Positions 28,685 to 38,444 of a DNA stretch of 64,000 nucleotides are shown here, piece after piece (position 1 is the first letter of the stretch; each line of letters begins with the position of its first letter). Made by a program: the position numbers and the translations under genes. The notes beneath the pieces were generated by a model. That model was not told where the DNA came from and ran no database searches. It saw nothing but the letters and a program-made list of their open reading frames with translations. Source of the DNA: Owenweeksia sp048267305 (lineage in GTDB: Bacteria > Bacteroidota > Bacteroidia > Flavobacteriales > Schleiferiaceae). The stretch spans positions 62,001 through 126,000 of the forward strand of contig JBLWXT010000010.1 in assembly GCA_048267305.1 (NCBI GenBank), read 5' to 3'.

Positions 28685-29410
28685 TCATAGTGGCTTTTCA
28701 ACTTGCCTTCCCCAGGCCAGCACTTGTACTCCTTTTGAATAATGTTGCTTCACAGGTGCACCTGAAATCAATGAATTAAACCTTGGATAATCCACACTCA
28801 ATTCCTTAATCTCCATATTTGAGATTGGCCATTCCACATGATGAATCTCAAATCGGTTTAACTCTTTTGAGGTATCATGATAAAGTGCATATCGCTCGGT
28901 GAGCCATAGGTCAAGGGGTGCTTTCTCTGTCAATTTATGCTCAGCAATAAACTGAATTTTAAATTGATCACTAAATTTTGCATTTGAGGATTGAAACCAA
29001 TTTGATTCTCTTGAAATCCTGGAATACCGATAAGGAAGTCCCGAAACAGCTTTTGAAACTTTAGCGGAAACCATGTTTCCTGCTTCAATGCTCAGGAAAT
29101 ATACTCCGGCTTTGGCACCGCATTTCACATAAGTCCTGATATTAATCTCATCAAAATTTGAAATACCGCTCAATCCGGGTAAATATTTTGGACGAATCTT
29201 TTGCATGGAAAATGCTACAAGAGATACCCATGCTTTTCCATCGTGTAAATCTATATCCAGAGATTCCGGCACCAGTAATCTTAACTCATCATAATCTACC
29301 TGCCAGTGCAGAAAGATTGCATGGTTCCACTCTTGGTAAAATCGCCAACTACCAGCAGGTAAAGCCCATGGACGATGAGATGTGTTTTGAAGAATACTAT
29401 TTAATCTCAT
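28685..29410 (-). CDS. DUF2071 (YqjF-like) family protein
   Basis: A 241-residue cytoplasmic protein matching DUF2071/YqjF: WNHAIFLHWQVDYDELRLLVPESLDIDLHDGKAWVSLV near the N terminus is the family opening, and NIRTYVKCGAKAGVYFLSIEAG is the second core block. The function of the family is not established. It is a single gene, convergent with rodA and divergent from the methyltransferase gene, with ~250 bases of AT-rich intergenic sequence upstream in which I see no strong motif. Confidence 0.85.
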   Translation of the reverse strand: MRLNSILQNTSHRPWALPAGSWRFYQEWNHAIFLHWQVDYDELRLLVPESLDIDLHDGKAWVSLVAFSMQKIRPKYLPGLSGISNFDEINIRTYVKCGAKAGVYFLSIEAGNMVSAKVSKAVSGLPYRYSRISRESNWFQSSNAKFSDQFKIQFIAEHKLTEKAPLDLWLTERYALYHDTSKELNRFEIHHVEWPISNMEIKELSVDYPRFNSLISGAPVKQHYSKGVQVLAWGRQVEKPL

Positions 29411-29664
29411 ACGCCCAAATGTAATTCAACAAGAACAACACTTACAGGCACTTTGGATAATAACACAACCTTTAAGTAAAAAGCTCACTGGTAAACAACA
29501 TGAAATAATATTCTTTTGCCAGCAGGGTTTGACTGCCCTGCCTTTTAGGGTCCAATTGCCATTATAAGTAAAGCAGTTTAGCAGATAATATAAAGTGCAA
29601 TTTTTTATGGACCAATTCCGAATATTGTTGCGTCAAAGTTGCATATTTCGAACTTCAAACAGCC

Positions 29665-30315
29665 ATGATGAAATCACCCTTATGCCCATTATGCAATGTG
29701 GTATCAACTGCAGCACAAGCCGTGGAATCCTTTGATCGGGAGTTCCTCAACTGTAATCATTGTTCGCTAATCTTTGCGTCAGCAGATAACTTCCCAAATA
29801 CAAGCACGGAAAAGTCTCGCTACGAAAATCATAAAAACAGTATTGAAGATGTCGGCTATGTAAAGTTTCTAAGTCAGGCCATTGAGCCTGCCCTTCCCCA
29901 CATCAGTAGCTCCTCTGATATTTTAGATTACGGTTGTGGGCCACAGCCGGTTTTATCCCAACTCCTAAAACAAAAGGCTTATCAATGTTCTAATTACGAC
30001 CCCTATTTCTTTCCACAACAACCCACGGGAAAATACGATGTGATTTTTTCAACAGAAGTATTTGAGCATTTTCACAATCCTAAAATGGAAATAGAAAAAA
30101 TCACCGACTTATTGGCGCCTAACGGTTTGCTGGTGGTGATGACAGAGTTTTATAAAAACCATGAGCATTTTAAAGACTGGTGGTACACCAGAGACTTTAC
30201 CCATGTATGCTTTTACAATGAAGAAAGCTTTCAATACATCAGTGAGCACTTTGGCTATAGTATGGAATACACCGACCACCAAAGGGTAATCATATTAAAA
30301 CGAACTAAAAGTTGA
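29665..30315 (+). CDS. Class I SAM-dependent methyltransferase with N-terminal zinc ribbon
   Basis: A 216-residue methyltransferase of the Methyltransf_23 kind. Two CxxC pairs at the N terminus (CPLC and CNHC) suggest a small zinc ribbon. The SAM-binding glycine motif is ILDYGCGPQPVLSQLL, and the acidic motif IFSTEVFEHFHNP follows. Relatives methylate small molecules, often sugars or cell-surface components, but the substrate is unknown. The last 11 bases overlap the 3' end of the convergent Lnb-like gene. Confidence 0.82.
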   Translation: MMKSPLCPLCNVVSTAAQAVESFDREFLNCNHCSLIFASADNFPNTSTEKSRYENHKNSIEDVGYVKFLSQAIEPALPHISSSSDILDYGCGPQPVLSQLLKQKAYQCSNYDPYFFPQQPTGKYDVIFSTEVFEHFHNPKMEIEKITDLLAPNGLLVVMTEFYKNHEHFKDWWYTRDFTHVCFYNEESFQYISEHFGYSMEYTDHQRVIILKRTKS

Positions 30316-31486
30316 GCTTTCTTCTGCCCAGCCTTTTAAACAAATGAAATGAGCGAATTGCCAACAATAAAACAAGAGGTATTAGCGCTGAATTTAAATC
30401 CTGTGGCAACAACATCCAGAAAATGAGCAGCAGTATATTGAAGGCTGCCGTAAGTCCAAAATAGACTTTCAGAAACTTAGGCTTTGCCTTTTTTAAGAGA
30501 AACAAGGCAAGCGGAAAATGTAGTGGCAGAGTCCAAAGCAGGTTCATATTTTGCGCAGCAGCTTTATGATCTGTACCCACCCAAAGCACCAATAGAAACC
30601 ACCCCAGGAGGCCCGTGATGCTGAAAAGCACAGTATCAAAAACGTAAAAGGGTGTGCCTCTTTTATAGCCAAAAAATGTAAATAACAACCCTACAACCAA
30701 CAATGCTACTAACCAGTTGAAAGGTGTATTTAATGAGGTTAAAGCTTCTTCAGGCACAGGCTCAAATCGGATAAGTGTTTCGCGCACTAATGGCCGCCCA
30801 CCGGTTGAATCCTTGACATAAGCATTGTTGAAGGCAGACTCTACATAATCGGGCAAAAACATGTACATCCAAGGAGTTGCTATTTTGTCCATTGGCAGGC
30901 CCAGGCATAAATCAATACCCAAATCACCCCAGGGCTGCTGCTTTAGATAGATATCACATAAATCGCGAATGGTGTAATTGGTAGTAATATAGGAGCCATC
31001 AAACGCAATGGTATCACCAAAGGTATGCTTCAGCGCATCGCGAACCCTAGTTGCACAATTATCATAGAAGTAATCATAATTGTAATACATGTTTTCCTCC
31101 CTGGCATTCCACTGCAGAAAATCAAACAACCGCTGATTTTGGCCGGGAGTTAGATTTAACACCTGCTCATGCACAAAACGGTTTTCCTGAATATAAGACT
31201 GCACAAACCGCTCATAATCCATTACCGCCAGTCGATAATTAAGATGACCCTTCGCAAAATTGAGGTAGAAATTGGGCTGATTAAAGTCAAACACACCATA
31301 GTTATACAGCCGATTTGTTCCGGTTGCAACATCTTTTACATAAATGGCGCTATGTCCAAAAGCCGAGTACAGCTCACCCTGGTACGGGCCGCAGGTAATA
31401 ATTCGTATTTCGGCATCTGGCGAAAGCTTAGTCTGAGCCTGAGTTAGCAGCGGAAAAAGTAAAAGTACAAGAAGCCATTTTTTCAT
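30305..31486 (-). CDS. Lnb/DUF4105 domain membrane protein
   Basis: A 393-residue protein. A signal peptide (to about residue 18) precedes an extracytoplasmic DUF4105 domain, now named after Lnb, a Bacteroides lipoprotein N-acyltransferase. The domain has CGPYQGELYSAFGHSAIYVKD and YYNYDYFYDNCATRVRDAL: a conserved His (in FGHS) and Cys (in DNCAT) fit the cysteine-acyltransferase/NlpC-P60-like chemistry proposed for it. Four membrane helices follow (about 255-385). It probably acts at the inner membrane on lipoproteins; that is inference from the family. It overlaps the convergent methyltransferase gene by 11 bases. Confidence 0.8.
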   Translation of the reverse strand: MKKWLLVLLLFPLLTQAQTKLSPDAEIRIITCGPYQGELYSAFGHSAIYVKDVATGTNRLYNYGVFDFNQPNFYLNFAKGHLNYRLAVMDYERFVQSYIQENRFVHEQVLNLTPGQNQRLFDFLQWNAREENMYYNYDYFYDNCATRVRDALKHTFGDTIAFDGSYITTNYTIRDLCDIYLKQQPWGDLGIDLCLGLPMDKIATPWMYMFLPDYVESAFNNAYVKDSTGGRPLVRETLIRFEPVPEEALTSLNTPFNWLVALLVVGLLFTFFGYKRGTPFYVFDTVLFSITGLLGWFLLVLWVGTDHKAAAQNMNLLWTLPLHFPLALFLLKKAKPKFLKVYFGLTAAFNILLLIFWMLLPQDLNSALIPLVLLLAIRSFHLFKRLGRRKLNF

Positions 31487-31627
31487 GCCGCCAAGTTATT
31501 GAAGATTTAATATTGAAAACCGAAGAATGTGTTAATCTTCTTTATGCCGGCATAACTTTTCCCCAACATCATATAACACCTCTTTGACGGATCGTCCTCA
31601 CCTTTGCCCCATTAATTTTCAATTGCC

Positions 31628-33874
31628 ATGAAAGTAAAAGAAACGTACCCTGTAACCGGAATGAGCTGCGCCAGCTGCGCGGTAAGTGTAGAAAGCATGT
31701 TGAAATCGGTAGACGGGGTATCCGATGCCGGGGTAAACTTTGCCAATTCTACCGCTTTCGCGGAATATGATCCTGACAAAGTACAACCTGAAGCCTTACA
31801 AAAGGCCATTCAGTCTATCGGCTACAACATTATTATAAAATCCGAAGACCCTTATGCCGAGCAGGAAAAGTTGCAAAAGGAAGATTATATAAAAGTAAAA
31901 AGGCGGTTTATTGGTTCGGCAGCATTTGCCCTGCCCGTTTTCCTTATCGGGATGTTTTTCCACAATATGCCTTACGGCAACTGGATTTCACTGATACTTA
32001 CCATACCCGTACTTTTCTACTTTGGTGGGCATTTCTTTAAAAACAGTTGGAAACTGGCCTTACACGGCTCCACCAATATGGACACCCTGGTGGCCCTCAG
32101 TACAGGTATCGCATTTCTATTCAGTGCCTTCAACACTTTTTATCCTCAGTTTTTTGAAAGCCGGGGCTTTGAAGCCCACGTATATTATGAGGCGGCAGCA
32201 GTTATCATCGCCTTTATATCTTTAGGAAAATGGCTGGAGGAAAAGGCCAAAAGCAACACATCCACTGCTCTTAAAAAACTAATCGGGCTACAGCCCAAGT
32301 TTGTTAAGGTAATTATTGACGAAAAGGAAATTGAAATGCCGGTGGGTGATGTGCAGAAAGGGCAAATTATTATGGTACGCCCGGGCGAAAAAATTCCACT
32401 TGACGGAGAAGTAACCATTGGCAACTCCTATGTAGATGAAAGCATGATAAGCGGAGAGCCCATTCCTGTAAAGAAAACCAAGGGCGAAAAGGTATTTGCA
32501 GGAACCATTAACCAAAAAGGCGCTTTTAGATTTGAAGCTACTAAAGTGGGTAACGAAACCCTGCTGGCGCAAATCATAAAAACAGTGCGGGAAGCACAGG
32601 GAAGCAAAGCTCCCGTGCAAAAGCTGGCCGATAAAATTGCGGGTATTTTTGTCCCCACCGTTATTGGCATAGCCATACTTACTTTTATAGTGTGGATGAT
32701 TTTTGGTGGTGAAAATGCCTTTAGCCATGCCTTACTCGCCAGTATTTCTGTACTCGTAATTGCCTGCCCCTGTGCCTTGGGTTTAGCTACACCAACCGCT
32801 ATAATGGTAGGAGTTGGTAAAGGTGCCGAAAATGGAATCTTAATAAAAGATGCCGAAAGCCTGGAGTTAGCCCATAAAACCGATGTGGTTATTTTGGATA
32901 AAACCGGAACTATTACGGAGGGTAAGCCGAAGTTGGTGGAAGAGTATGTAGTAGAGAACCAGGAGTTGGGACATAATGTAAGCGACAAACAACAAACCTC
33001 AAACAAACAACATAAGGCCATTCTTTATGCCATGGAATCACAATCGGAACACCCATTGGCAATGGCGGTTACCGAGGCACTGAAAGCTGAAGTGGAAACC
33101 ACGCCAACCTTAGAAGATTTTGAAAGCCTTACGGGAAGGGGTATTTCCGCAAAGGCGAATGGTACAGGCTACTATCTCGGCAACTTAAGGTTGATGGAAG
33201 AAAAAGGCATTTCCATTCCAGCGGCCATTTCCGCGAAAGCGCATGAATGGCAACAGAAGGCTTACACCGTGGTATATTTCACCAACGAAAGTAACATATT
33301 GGCTCTACTTGCTATTGCCGATGCTATTAAGGAAACTTCTGCGCAAGCCATAAAAGTGCTGCAACAAAAAGGTATTGAAGTATTTATGCTCACTGGAGAT
33401 AATCCTGAAACAGCTAAAGCGGTTGCCGACCAAGTGGGCATTAAAAACTATAAGGCTGAAATGATGCCTGAGGATAAAGCGGCCTTTGTAAAGCAATTGC
33501 AGGCAAAGGGAAAAACAGTTGCCATGGTGGGCGATGGCATCAACGATTCTACCGCTCTGGCTACAGCCGATGTAAGCATCGCCATGGGTAAAGGCTCTGA
33601 CATTGCCATGGATGTAGCCAAGATTACACTTATTTCTTCTGACCTATTAGTACTTCCCAAGGCCTTTACCCTTTCGGGAAAAACAGTTTCAGGAATTCGT
33701 CAAAATCTATTTTGGGCTTTTATTTATAACCTTATTGGGATTCCAATCGCTGCAGGTATCCTCTACCCCTTTACAGGATTTATGCTCAACCCCATGATTG
33801 CCGGGGCCGCCATGGCTTTTAGCTCCGTAAGTGTGGTACTCAATAGTTTGAGGCTGAAGGGGGTGAAGATTTGA
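31628..33874 (+). CDS. copA: Copper-translocating P1B-type ATPase
   Basis: A 748-residue heavy-metal P-type ATPase. One N-terminal HMA domain carries the metal site GMSCASCAVSVE. The membrane metal site is CPCALGLATPTA (CPC motif, Cu+ class). The A domain has SGEPIPVKK, the P domain has DKTGTITEGKP, the N domain has the SEHPLA histidine-proline motif, and MVGDGINDSTALA closes the P domain. It exports Cu+ from the cytoplasm. Neither a CueR/CsoR-type regulator nor a copZ chaperone gene is adjacent. A CACCTTTG box close to the -7 consensus lies about 30 bases upstream of the start. Confidence 0.94.
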   Translation: MKVKETYPVTGMSCASCAVSVESMLKSVDGVSDAGVNFANSTAFAEYDPDKVQPEALQKAIQSIGYNIIIKSEDPYAEQEKLQKEDYIKVKRRFIGSAAFALPVFLIGMFFHNMPYGNWISLILTIPVLFYFGGHFFKNSWKLALHGSTNMDTLVALSTGIAFLFSAFNTFYPQFFESRGFEAHVYYEAAAVIIAFISLGKWLEEKAKSNTSTALKKLIGLQPKFVKVIIDEKEIEMPVGDVQKGQIIMVRPGEKIPLDGEVTIGNSYVDESMISGEPIPVKKTKGEKVFAGTINQKGAFRFEATKVGNETLLAQIIKTVREAQGSKAPVQKLADKIAGIFVPTVIGIAILTFIVWMIFGGENAFSHALLASISVLVIACPCALGLATPTAIMVGVGKGAENGILIKDAESLELAHKTDVVILDKTGTITEGKPKLVEEYVVENQELGHNVSDKQQTSNKQHKAILYAMESQSEHPLAMAVTEALKAEVETTPTLEDFESLTGRGISAKANGTGYYLGNLRLMEEKGISIPAAISAKAHEWQQKAYTVVYFTNESNILALLAIADAIKETSAQAIKVLQQKGIEVFMLTGDNPETAKAVADQVGIKNYKAEMMPEDKAAFVKQLQAKGKTVAMVGDGINDSTALATADVSIAMGKGSDIAMDVAKITLISSDLLVLPKAFTLSGKTVSGIRQNLFWAFIYNLIGIPIAAGILYPFTGFMLNPMIAGAAMAFSSVSVVLNSLRLKGVKI

Positions 33875-33883
33875 AAAGTACCA

Positions 33884-33914
33884 GACCTGACAGGTTTTAA
33901 AAACCTGTCAGGTC
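33884..33914. repeat. 31-base perfect palindrome downstream of copA
   Basis: Two 15-base arms (GACCTGACAGGTTTT at 33884-33898 and its exact complement at 33900-33914) flank one central base. It lies ten bases after the copA stop. From memory, near-identical GACCTGACAGGTTTT palindromes are scattered through many Bacteroidota genomes, so this is probably a dispersed repeat that also works as a hairpin in RNA. The dispersed nature cannot be shown within this window. Confidence 0.7.
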
Positions 33915-34079
33915 ACAGTACATTATTCCTTTTTAAAGGATTGAAATTTAAAACCATGATTAGAGAGTACAGGTATTTAGCTGTAAATTCCCGCTGTTGG
34001 TAATGGCATTTTTTCAAATGACTTAAATCATTACCTATACAGGCTAAGCCTTTTATTTTTGAAAAAGTGTACTCTCAAT

Positions 34080-34862
34080 ATGTCGGCACCTATAAAAATA
34101 TCCACTCAGCTCAATGACTTCCTCGTGGAAGTTGGAGATCTGTTCTCCTTCAGTCTGCGCTTTTTCAGGGAAGCCTTTAAACCTCCATTTGAATTTAAGG
34201 AACTACTGAGGCAATGCTACTTTATAGGTAATCGCTCCTTAGTACTGGTAGGTGTTACAGGCTTTATACTGGGCTTGGTACTAACCCTGCAAACCCGTCC
34301 AACACTTATTGAGTTTGGCGCTGTGTCATGGATGCCTAATATGGTAAGTGTATCTATAGTTCGTGAACTTGGCCCTATGATAACGGCTTTAATTTGTGCA
34401 GGACGAATAGCCTCGGGCATTGGGGCTGAGCTTGGCTCCATGCGTGTAACTGAGCAGATTGACGCCATGGAGGTTTCGGGCACCAATCCCTTTAAATATC
34501 TGGTAGTAACCCGCATAGCAGCTACCACTTTAATGCTTCCGCTTTTAGTTGTTTTTTCCGATGCCTTTGGGCTATATGGTTCTGCCCTGGTAGAATATTA
34601 TAAGGGAGACGTTTCGTTTCAGTTGTACTTTAATAAGGTATTTGACACCCTGGAGTTTGCTGATTTGATTCCGGCCACTTTAAAGTCTTTTTTCTTTGGT
34701 TTTGCCATTGGCCTTGTAGGATGTTATAAAGGCTATTATTGCAAAAAAGGTACAGCCGGAGTGGGTGTTGCTGCTAATACAGCCGTTGTTTTTTCCTCTA
34801 TGCTCCTTTTTATTATTGACTTTATCACCGTGTTTATTTCAGATATTTTTTATGAACTGTGA
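34080..34862 (+). CDS. mlaE: MlaE-family ABC transporter permease
   Basis: A ~260-residue membrane protein of the MlaE/YrbE permease family. Key segments are VRELGPMITALICAGRIASGIGAELGSMRVTEQIDAME, the coupling region for the ATPase, and AATTLMLPLLVVFSDAFGL. I start it at the ATG at 34080 rather than the TTG at 34059. With the ATPase and the MCE protein downstream it forms an inner-membrane complex that moves phospholipids between inner and outer membranes to maintain lipid asymmetry. MlaB and MlaC are not present here. Confidence 0.9.
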   Translation: MSAPIKISTQLNDFLVEVGDLFSFSLRFFREAFKPPFEFKELLRQCYFIGNRSLVLVGVTGFILGLVLTLQTRPTLIEFGAVSWMPNMVSVSIVRELGPMITALICAGRIASGIGAELGSMRVTEQIDAMEVSGTNPFKYLVVTRIAATTLMLPLLVVFSDAFGLYGSALVEYYKGDVSFQLYFNKVFDTLEFADLIPATLKSFFFGFAIGLVGCYKGYYCKKGTAGVGVAANTAVVFSSMLLFIIDFITVFISDIFYEL

Positions 34863-34869
34863 TGTGATT

Positions 34870-35643
34870 ATGGAAAAACCTGAAGAACATAAGCAAGACA
34901 TTGATCCGCCAAAAGCAATGATTGTTATTAAAGATTTACACAAAAGCTTTGGTGACAACCACGTTTTGAAAGGGTTTAACATGCAGCTACGAAAAGGTGA
35001 AAACCTTGTAGTGATGGGTAAGTCTGGCTCGGGCAAGTCGGTAATGATTAAGTGCCTGATGGGCCTGCTTAAAGCAGATAGTGGCTATATTGAGGTAATG
35101 GGCAATAAAATTGACTCACTGGATCAGGAACAGTTGGATAAGCTCCGCTCTGATATTGGTTTTCTTTTTCAGGGAAGTGCCCTGTATGATTCCATGACGG
35201 TACGCGAAAACCTTGAGTTTCCCTTGAGGCGACATAAAAACAAATTAGGTGCCGGAGCGGACTCCACACCTTTGGTGGTGGAAGCCCTAAAAAGTGTTGG
35301 CCTGGAAAGAGCTATCGACTTAATGCCCGATGAGCTTTCAGGAGGTATGAAAAAGCGAGTGGCTATAGCGCGGACCTTAATTATGAGCCCTAAAATCATT
35401 TTGTATGATGAGCCCACAAGCGGCCTGGATCCTATCACCGCTAAGGAAATTATTGAACTGATGCGCAGCATTCAAAAGAAATACGGCACCTCCTCCATTA
35501 TTATTACCCATGATGTGGATTGTGCCAGGGTGATTTCCAACCGAATGATTTTACTCGTTGACGGGATTGACTATGCCAGAGGTACATTCAGTGAATTGTC
35601 GGCCTCCACTGATCCAAAAATTGCAGCTTTTTTTAAAACGTAG
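34870..35643 (+). CDS. mlaF: MlaF-type ABC transporter ATP-binding protein
   Basis: A ~257-residue ABC ATPase. Walker A is GKSGSGKSV, the Q loop FLFQGSALYDSMTV, the signature LSGGMKKRVAIART, Walker B IILYDEPTSGLDP, and the switch His is in ITHDVD. These fit the MlaF/Ttg2A group. The ATG at 34870 leaves 7 bases after the permease stop; an in-frame ATG at 34852 would overlap the permease end by 11 bases and is the alternative. Confidence 0.9.
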   Translation: MEKPEEHKQDIDPPKAMIVIKDLHKSFGDNHVLKGFNMQLRKGENLVVMGKSGSGKSVMIKCLMGLLKADSGYIEVMGNKIDSLDQEQLDKLRSDIGFLFQGSALYDSMTVRENLEFPLRRHKNKLGAGADSTPLVVEALKSVGLERAIDLMPDELSGGMKKRVAIARTLIMSPKIILYDEPTSGLDPITAKEIIELMRSIQKKYGTSSIIITHDVDCARVISNRMILLVDGIDYARGTFSELSASTDPKIAAFFKT

Positions 35644-35645
35644 CC

Positions 35646-36623
35646 ATGGACAAAACAACTTCTCAAAAATTAAGACTGGGCATCTTTGTTATTGTGGGCA
35701 CGCTGTTGCTCATAGTTGCGGTATATTTTATTGGCAACAGGCAAAATATTTTTGGTGGCACCTTTAGGATAAGTGCTGTATTCAGAAATGTAAATGGACT
35801 GCAACCGGGCAATAATGTCCGTTTTTCGGGCATTAACGTGGGTACCGTAAAGGATATTGAAATGATAAACGATACCACCATAAGGGTAAGTTTAATGATT
35901 GAGGAAAAAATGCAGGCCCACATCCGCAAAAATGCCATTGCCTCGGTAGGAACAGATGGATTGGTAGGAAGCATGATAATCAATATAACACCCGGAGGCA
36001 CCGTGGCCGATATGGTGGAACCGGGAGATGAACTACAAACCTATAGCAGAATAGCCACTGACGATATGCTGGGCACTCTAAATGTCACTAATGAAAATGC
36101 AGCCTTACTTACCCTCGATCTATTAAAAATCACCCAATCGATAATAAAGGGTAATGGAACATTGGCGCGTCTGCTTAATGATACCCTAATGGCTAAGGAT
36201 CTTTACCAAACTATTGCCAACCTCGAACACATAAGTAGTGAACTGAATTTGGCCATGATTGAAATCGGAGAATTAATCGAAAATGTGAATTATGAAGGCA
36301 GTGCTGCTGATGCACTACTAAGTGATTCCGTTTCCGGAAGAAAAATAAGAAACCTGATTATCGACCTGGAGGCTGCAGGCTCAGAGTTTAAACAAGCCGT
36401 AGGAACTATAAATACCGCTGTAGATCAAATAAAGGATGGTGAAGGTGCGCTCAACTATCTTACTACAGATACCAGCTTTGTGTTTAGACTGGACACCACC
36501 ATGCAGAACCTTCAACAAGGCAGCTCCCGATTTAATGAAAGTATGGAAGCTCTAAAGCACAACTTCCTGCTCAGAAATTATTTTAAAAAGCAGGAAAAGA
36601 AAAAGGCAAAACTGGAAGAATAA
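35646..36623 (+). CDS. mlaD: MlaD-family MCE domain protein
   Basis: A 325-residue protein with a short cytoplasmic N terminus, one membrane helix (about 10-30) and an MCE domain (about 40-120: FRNVNGLQPGNNVRFSGINVG). A long, mostly helical periplasmic tail follows, probably coiled-coil. MCE proteins form hexameric rings that hold lipids on their way through the periplasm. The tail is much longer than that of E. coli MlaD (183 residues in total) and resembles the tunnel-forming tails of larger MCE proteins. It starts three bases after the ATPase stop and ends the operon. Confidence 0.9.
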   Translation: MDKTTSQKLRLGIFVIVGTLLLIVAVYFIGNRQNIFGGTFRISAVFRNVNGLQPGNNVRFSGINVGTVKDIEMINDTTIRVSLMIEEKMQAHIRKNAIASVGTDGLVGSMIINITPGGTVADMVEPGDELQTYSRIATDDMLGTLNVTNENAALLTLDLLKITQSIIKGNGTLARLLNDTLMAKDLYQTIANLEHISSELNLAMIEIGELIENVNYEGSAADALLSDSVSGRKIRNLIIDLEAAGSEFKQAVGTINTAVDQIKDGEGALNYLTTDTSFVFRLDTTMQNLQQGSSRFNESMEALKHNFLLRNYFKKQEKKKAKLEE

Positions 36624-36823
36624 TTAACAAGGTGAGTACAAAAGCTTAATTTATTGATCCTTCGCAGAGCTCCGTAAATATCCTTAAGGCAAAACGGTGC
36701 ATGGTTCTTTTCGCCATAAGATTAAAATCCGGCTGTTTTTAATAGGAATGTCTGTTCAGTTCAATTTCACTCCAATTGATCAGTAAATTGCCTCTTTCAC
36801 ATCCACAGCATTACCTTCGCGCC

Positions 36824-38053
36824 ATGCGTCAAACAGAGCTTGATATTGCAGTAATAGGTGGTGGAGCCGCAGGTTTCTTTGCAGCTATACATTCCGCTAC
36901 AGCGGGAAATAAACGCGTAGCCATATTGGAGAAAACCAACAAACTACTCACTAAGGTAAAAGTGAGTGGTGGTGGGCGTTGTAACCTTACGCACGATTGC
37001 GAACAACCCTCTAAACTTGTGGGCTATTATCCCCGTGGGGGGAAGAGCCTGCGAAAGGGCTTTGAGCAATTTGGGGTACCCCAAACCAGAGAATGGTTTG
37101 AAAAACGAGGGGTAAAACTTAAAACTGAAGATGACGGACGGGTATTCCCGGCAACGGATGACTCTCAAACCATAATTGATTGTTTGATGAGAGAAACTTC
37201 ACGGCTCAAGGTGGATATCCAAATTAAAACAGAAGTTGCTAAAATCACTGCCCTCGATTTTGGCTTTCGCCTGGAGCTAAAGGATGGCAGACTTATCACC
37301 ACTAAAAAGGTAATACTCACTACAGGAGGAAACAACAAAGCCGAAGCCTATAACTGGCTGAGAGATTTAGGTTTGAAAATTGCCAAACCCCTCCCCTCTC
37401 TGTTCACCTTCAACGTCCCTGATTCTGATCTTAAAGATTTAATGGGTCTTTCGGTAAACAAAGGCATAGTGCAGGTTCCTGGTAGTAAATGGAAAATGGA
37501 TGGCCCGCTGCTTATCACCCATTGGGGATTTAGCGCACCCGCTGTAATTAAACTCTCTTCCTGGGCGGCCATTGATTTCTTTGAACGGAGTTATCAGTTT
37601 CCTATACTGCTAAACTGGACAGCACTTGATGAAGAAGATGTTCGCGCACAGCTAAGCAATTATCGCGATAGCCATCCTAAAAAAGTGGTAATGGGAAATC
37701 AGCTGTTTGACATCCCTTCAAGACTTTGGCAAAAGCTGTGTGAAAAGGCCGGAATTTCCTCAGAACAGCGATACCTCGATTTACCAAAAAAACAATTTAA
37801 CAAACTGGTGGAAATGCTCGTTCGCACACCTTATCAGGTAAATGGCAAAACCACTTTTAAAGAAGAATTTGTAACCTGTGGTGGTGTGGAATTAAGTGAA
37901 GTAAACCTCAAGACCTTTGAAGCCAAAAACATTCCCGGCCTCTACCTTGCGGGAGAAGTACTTAACGTGGATGGCGTAACCGGAGGTTTTAACTTTCAGC
38001 ACGCCTGGACGAGTGGGTTTCTTGCGGGTACAAATGCTCGCGCCTCTATTTAG
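36824..38053 (+). CDS. HI0933-family NAD(P)/FAD-dependent oxidoreductase
   Basis: A ~409-residue flavoprotein of the HI0933/BaiN family. It has the N-terminal dinucleotide fold DIAVIGGGAAGFFAAI, the family mark KVSGGGRCNLTHDC, and the C-terminal FAD contact VTGGFNFQHAWTSGFLAG. The ATG at 36824 places the FAD loop near the N terminus as usual; the ATG at 36776 adds 16 unrelated residues. Apart from BaiN, a gut bacterial enzyme implicated in bile-acid reduction, the function of the family is poorly known, so I assign none. Confidence 0.88.
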   Translation: MRQTELDIAVIGGGAAGFFAAIHSATAGNKRVAILEKTNKLLTKVKVSGGGRCNLTHDCEQPSKLVGYYPRGGKSLRKGFEQFGVPQTREWFEKRGVKLKTEDDGRVFPATDDSQTIIDCLMRETSRLKVDIQIKTEVAKITALDFGFRLELKDGRLITTKKVILTTGGNNKAEAYNWLRDLGLKIAKPLPSLFTFNVPDSDLKDLMGLSVNKGIVQVPGSKWKMDGPLLITHWGFSAPAVIKLSSWAAIDFFERSYQFPILLNWTALDEEDVRAQLSNYRDSHPKKVVMGNQLFDIPSRLWQKLCEKAGISSEQRYLDLPKKQFNKLVEMLVRTPYQVNGKTTFKEEFVTCGGVELSEVNLKTFEAKNIPGLYLAGEVLNVDGVTGGFNFQHAWTSGFLAGTNARASI

Positions 38054-38174
38054 ATTAATTATAGATAAGTCGTTTTAGCTTTTTCAACTACTAATAAATG
38101 AGCTTCTCACGTACTTTTGGCAAGTGTGTTTAACACCCAAAAATTCTATTTCTTTTAATAGAACCCACCTATAA

Positions 38175-38444
38175 ATGAAAGAATCTAAATGTGAACATTG
38201 CGGCAATTGGACAGATGGAAATGCCACCCATTGCAGCTATTGTGGCGGAATGCTCAAAGAAGACTATATCAAGGAAAGAGAGGCACTAAAGGCACAGTCG
38301 CCCACTGGTCTTCCATTCATAGTTATACCTGATGATGATCCCTGGTATAAGAAATCAGGAAAGTATGTTGTGAAATTTGGTCAAATCATCTTCTTTACCA
38401 TCATCTCATTTATTGCCGCCATGGCCTCTTCCACTGTGCACTAA
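38175..38444 (+). CDS. Small zinc-ribbon protein with one membrane helix
   Basis: An 89-residue protein I do not recognise as a named family. Residues 6-24 hold two CxxC pairs (CEHC and CSYC), a zinc ribbon. Residues ~68-85 form a hydrophobic helix, so the ribbon is probably held at the cytoplasmic face of the membrane. Its stop overlaps the start of the next membrane protein by one base (TAATG), which suggests the two work together. Confidence 0.72.
   Translation: MKESKCEHCGNWTDGNATHCSYCGGMLKEDYIKEREALKAQSPTGLPFIVIPDDDPWYKKSGKYVVKFGQIIFFTIISFIAAMASSTVH

Noticed and set aside
32428..33021. 197-codon open frame antisense to copA
   Set aside because: It lies wholly within copA, whose P-type ATPase motifs are intact on the other strand; the antisense frame is a shadow.
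34765..34869. Longer N terminus for the MlaF-type ATPase
   Set aside because: The extra hydrophobic residues come from reading the end of the permease gene in another frame; ABC ATPases of this type begin just before the first beta strand.
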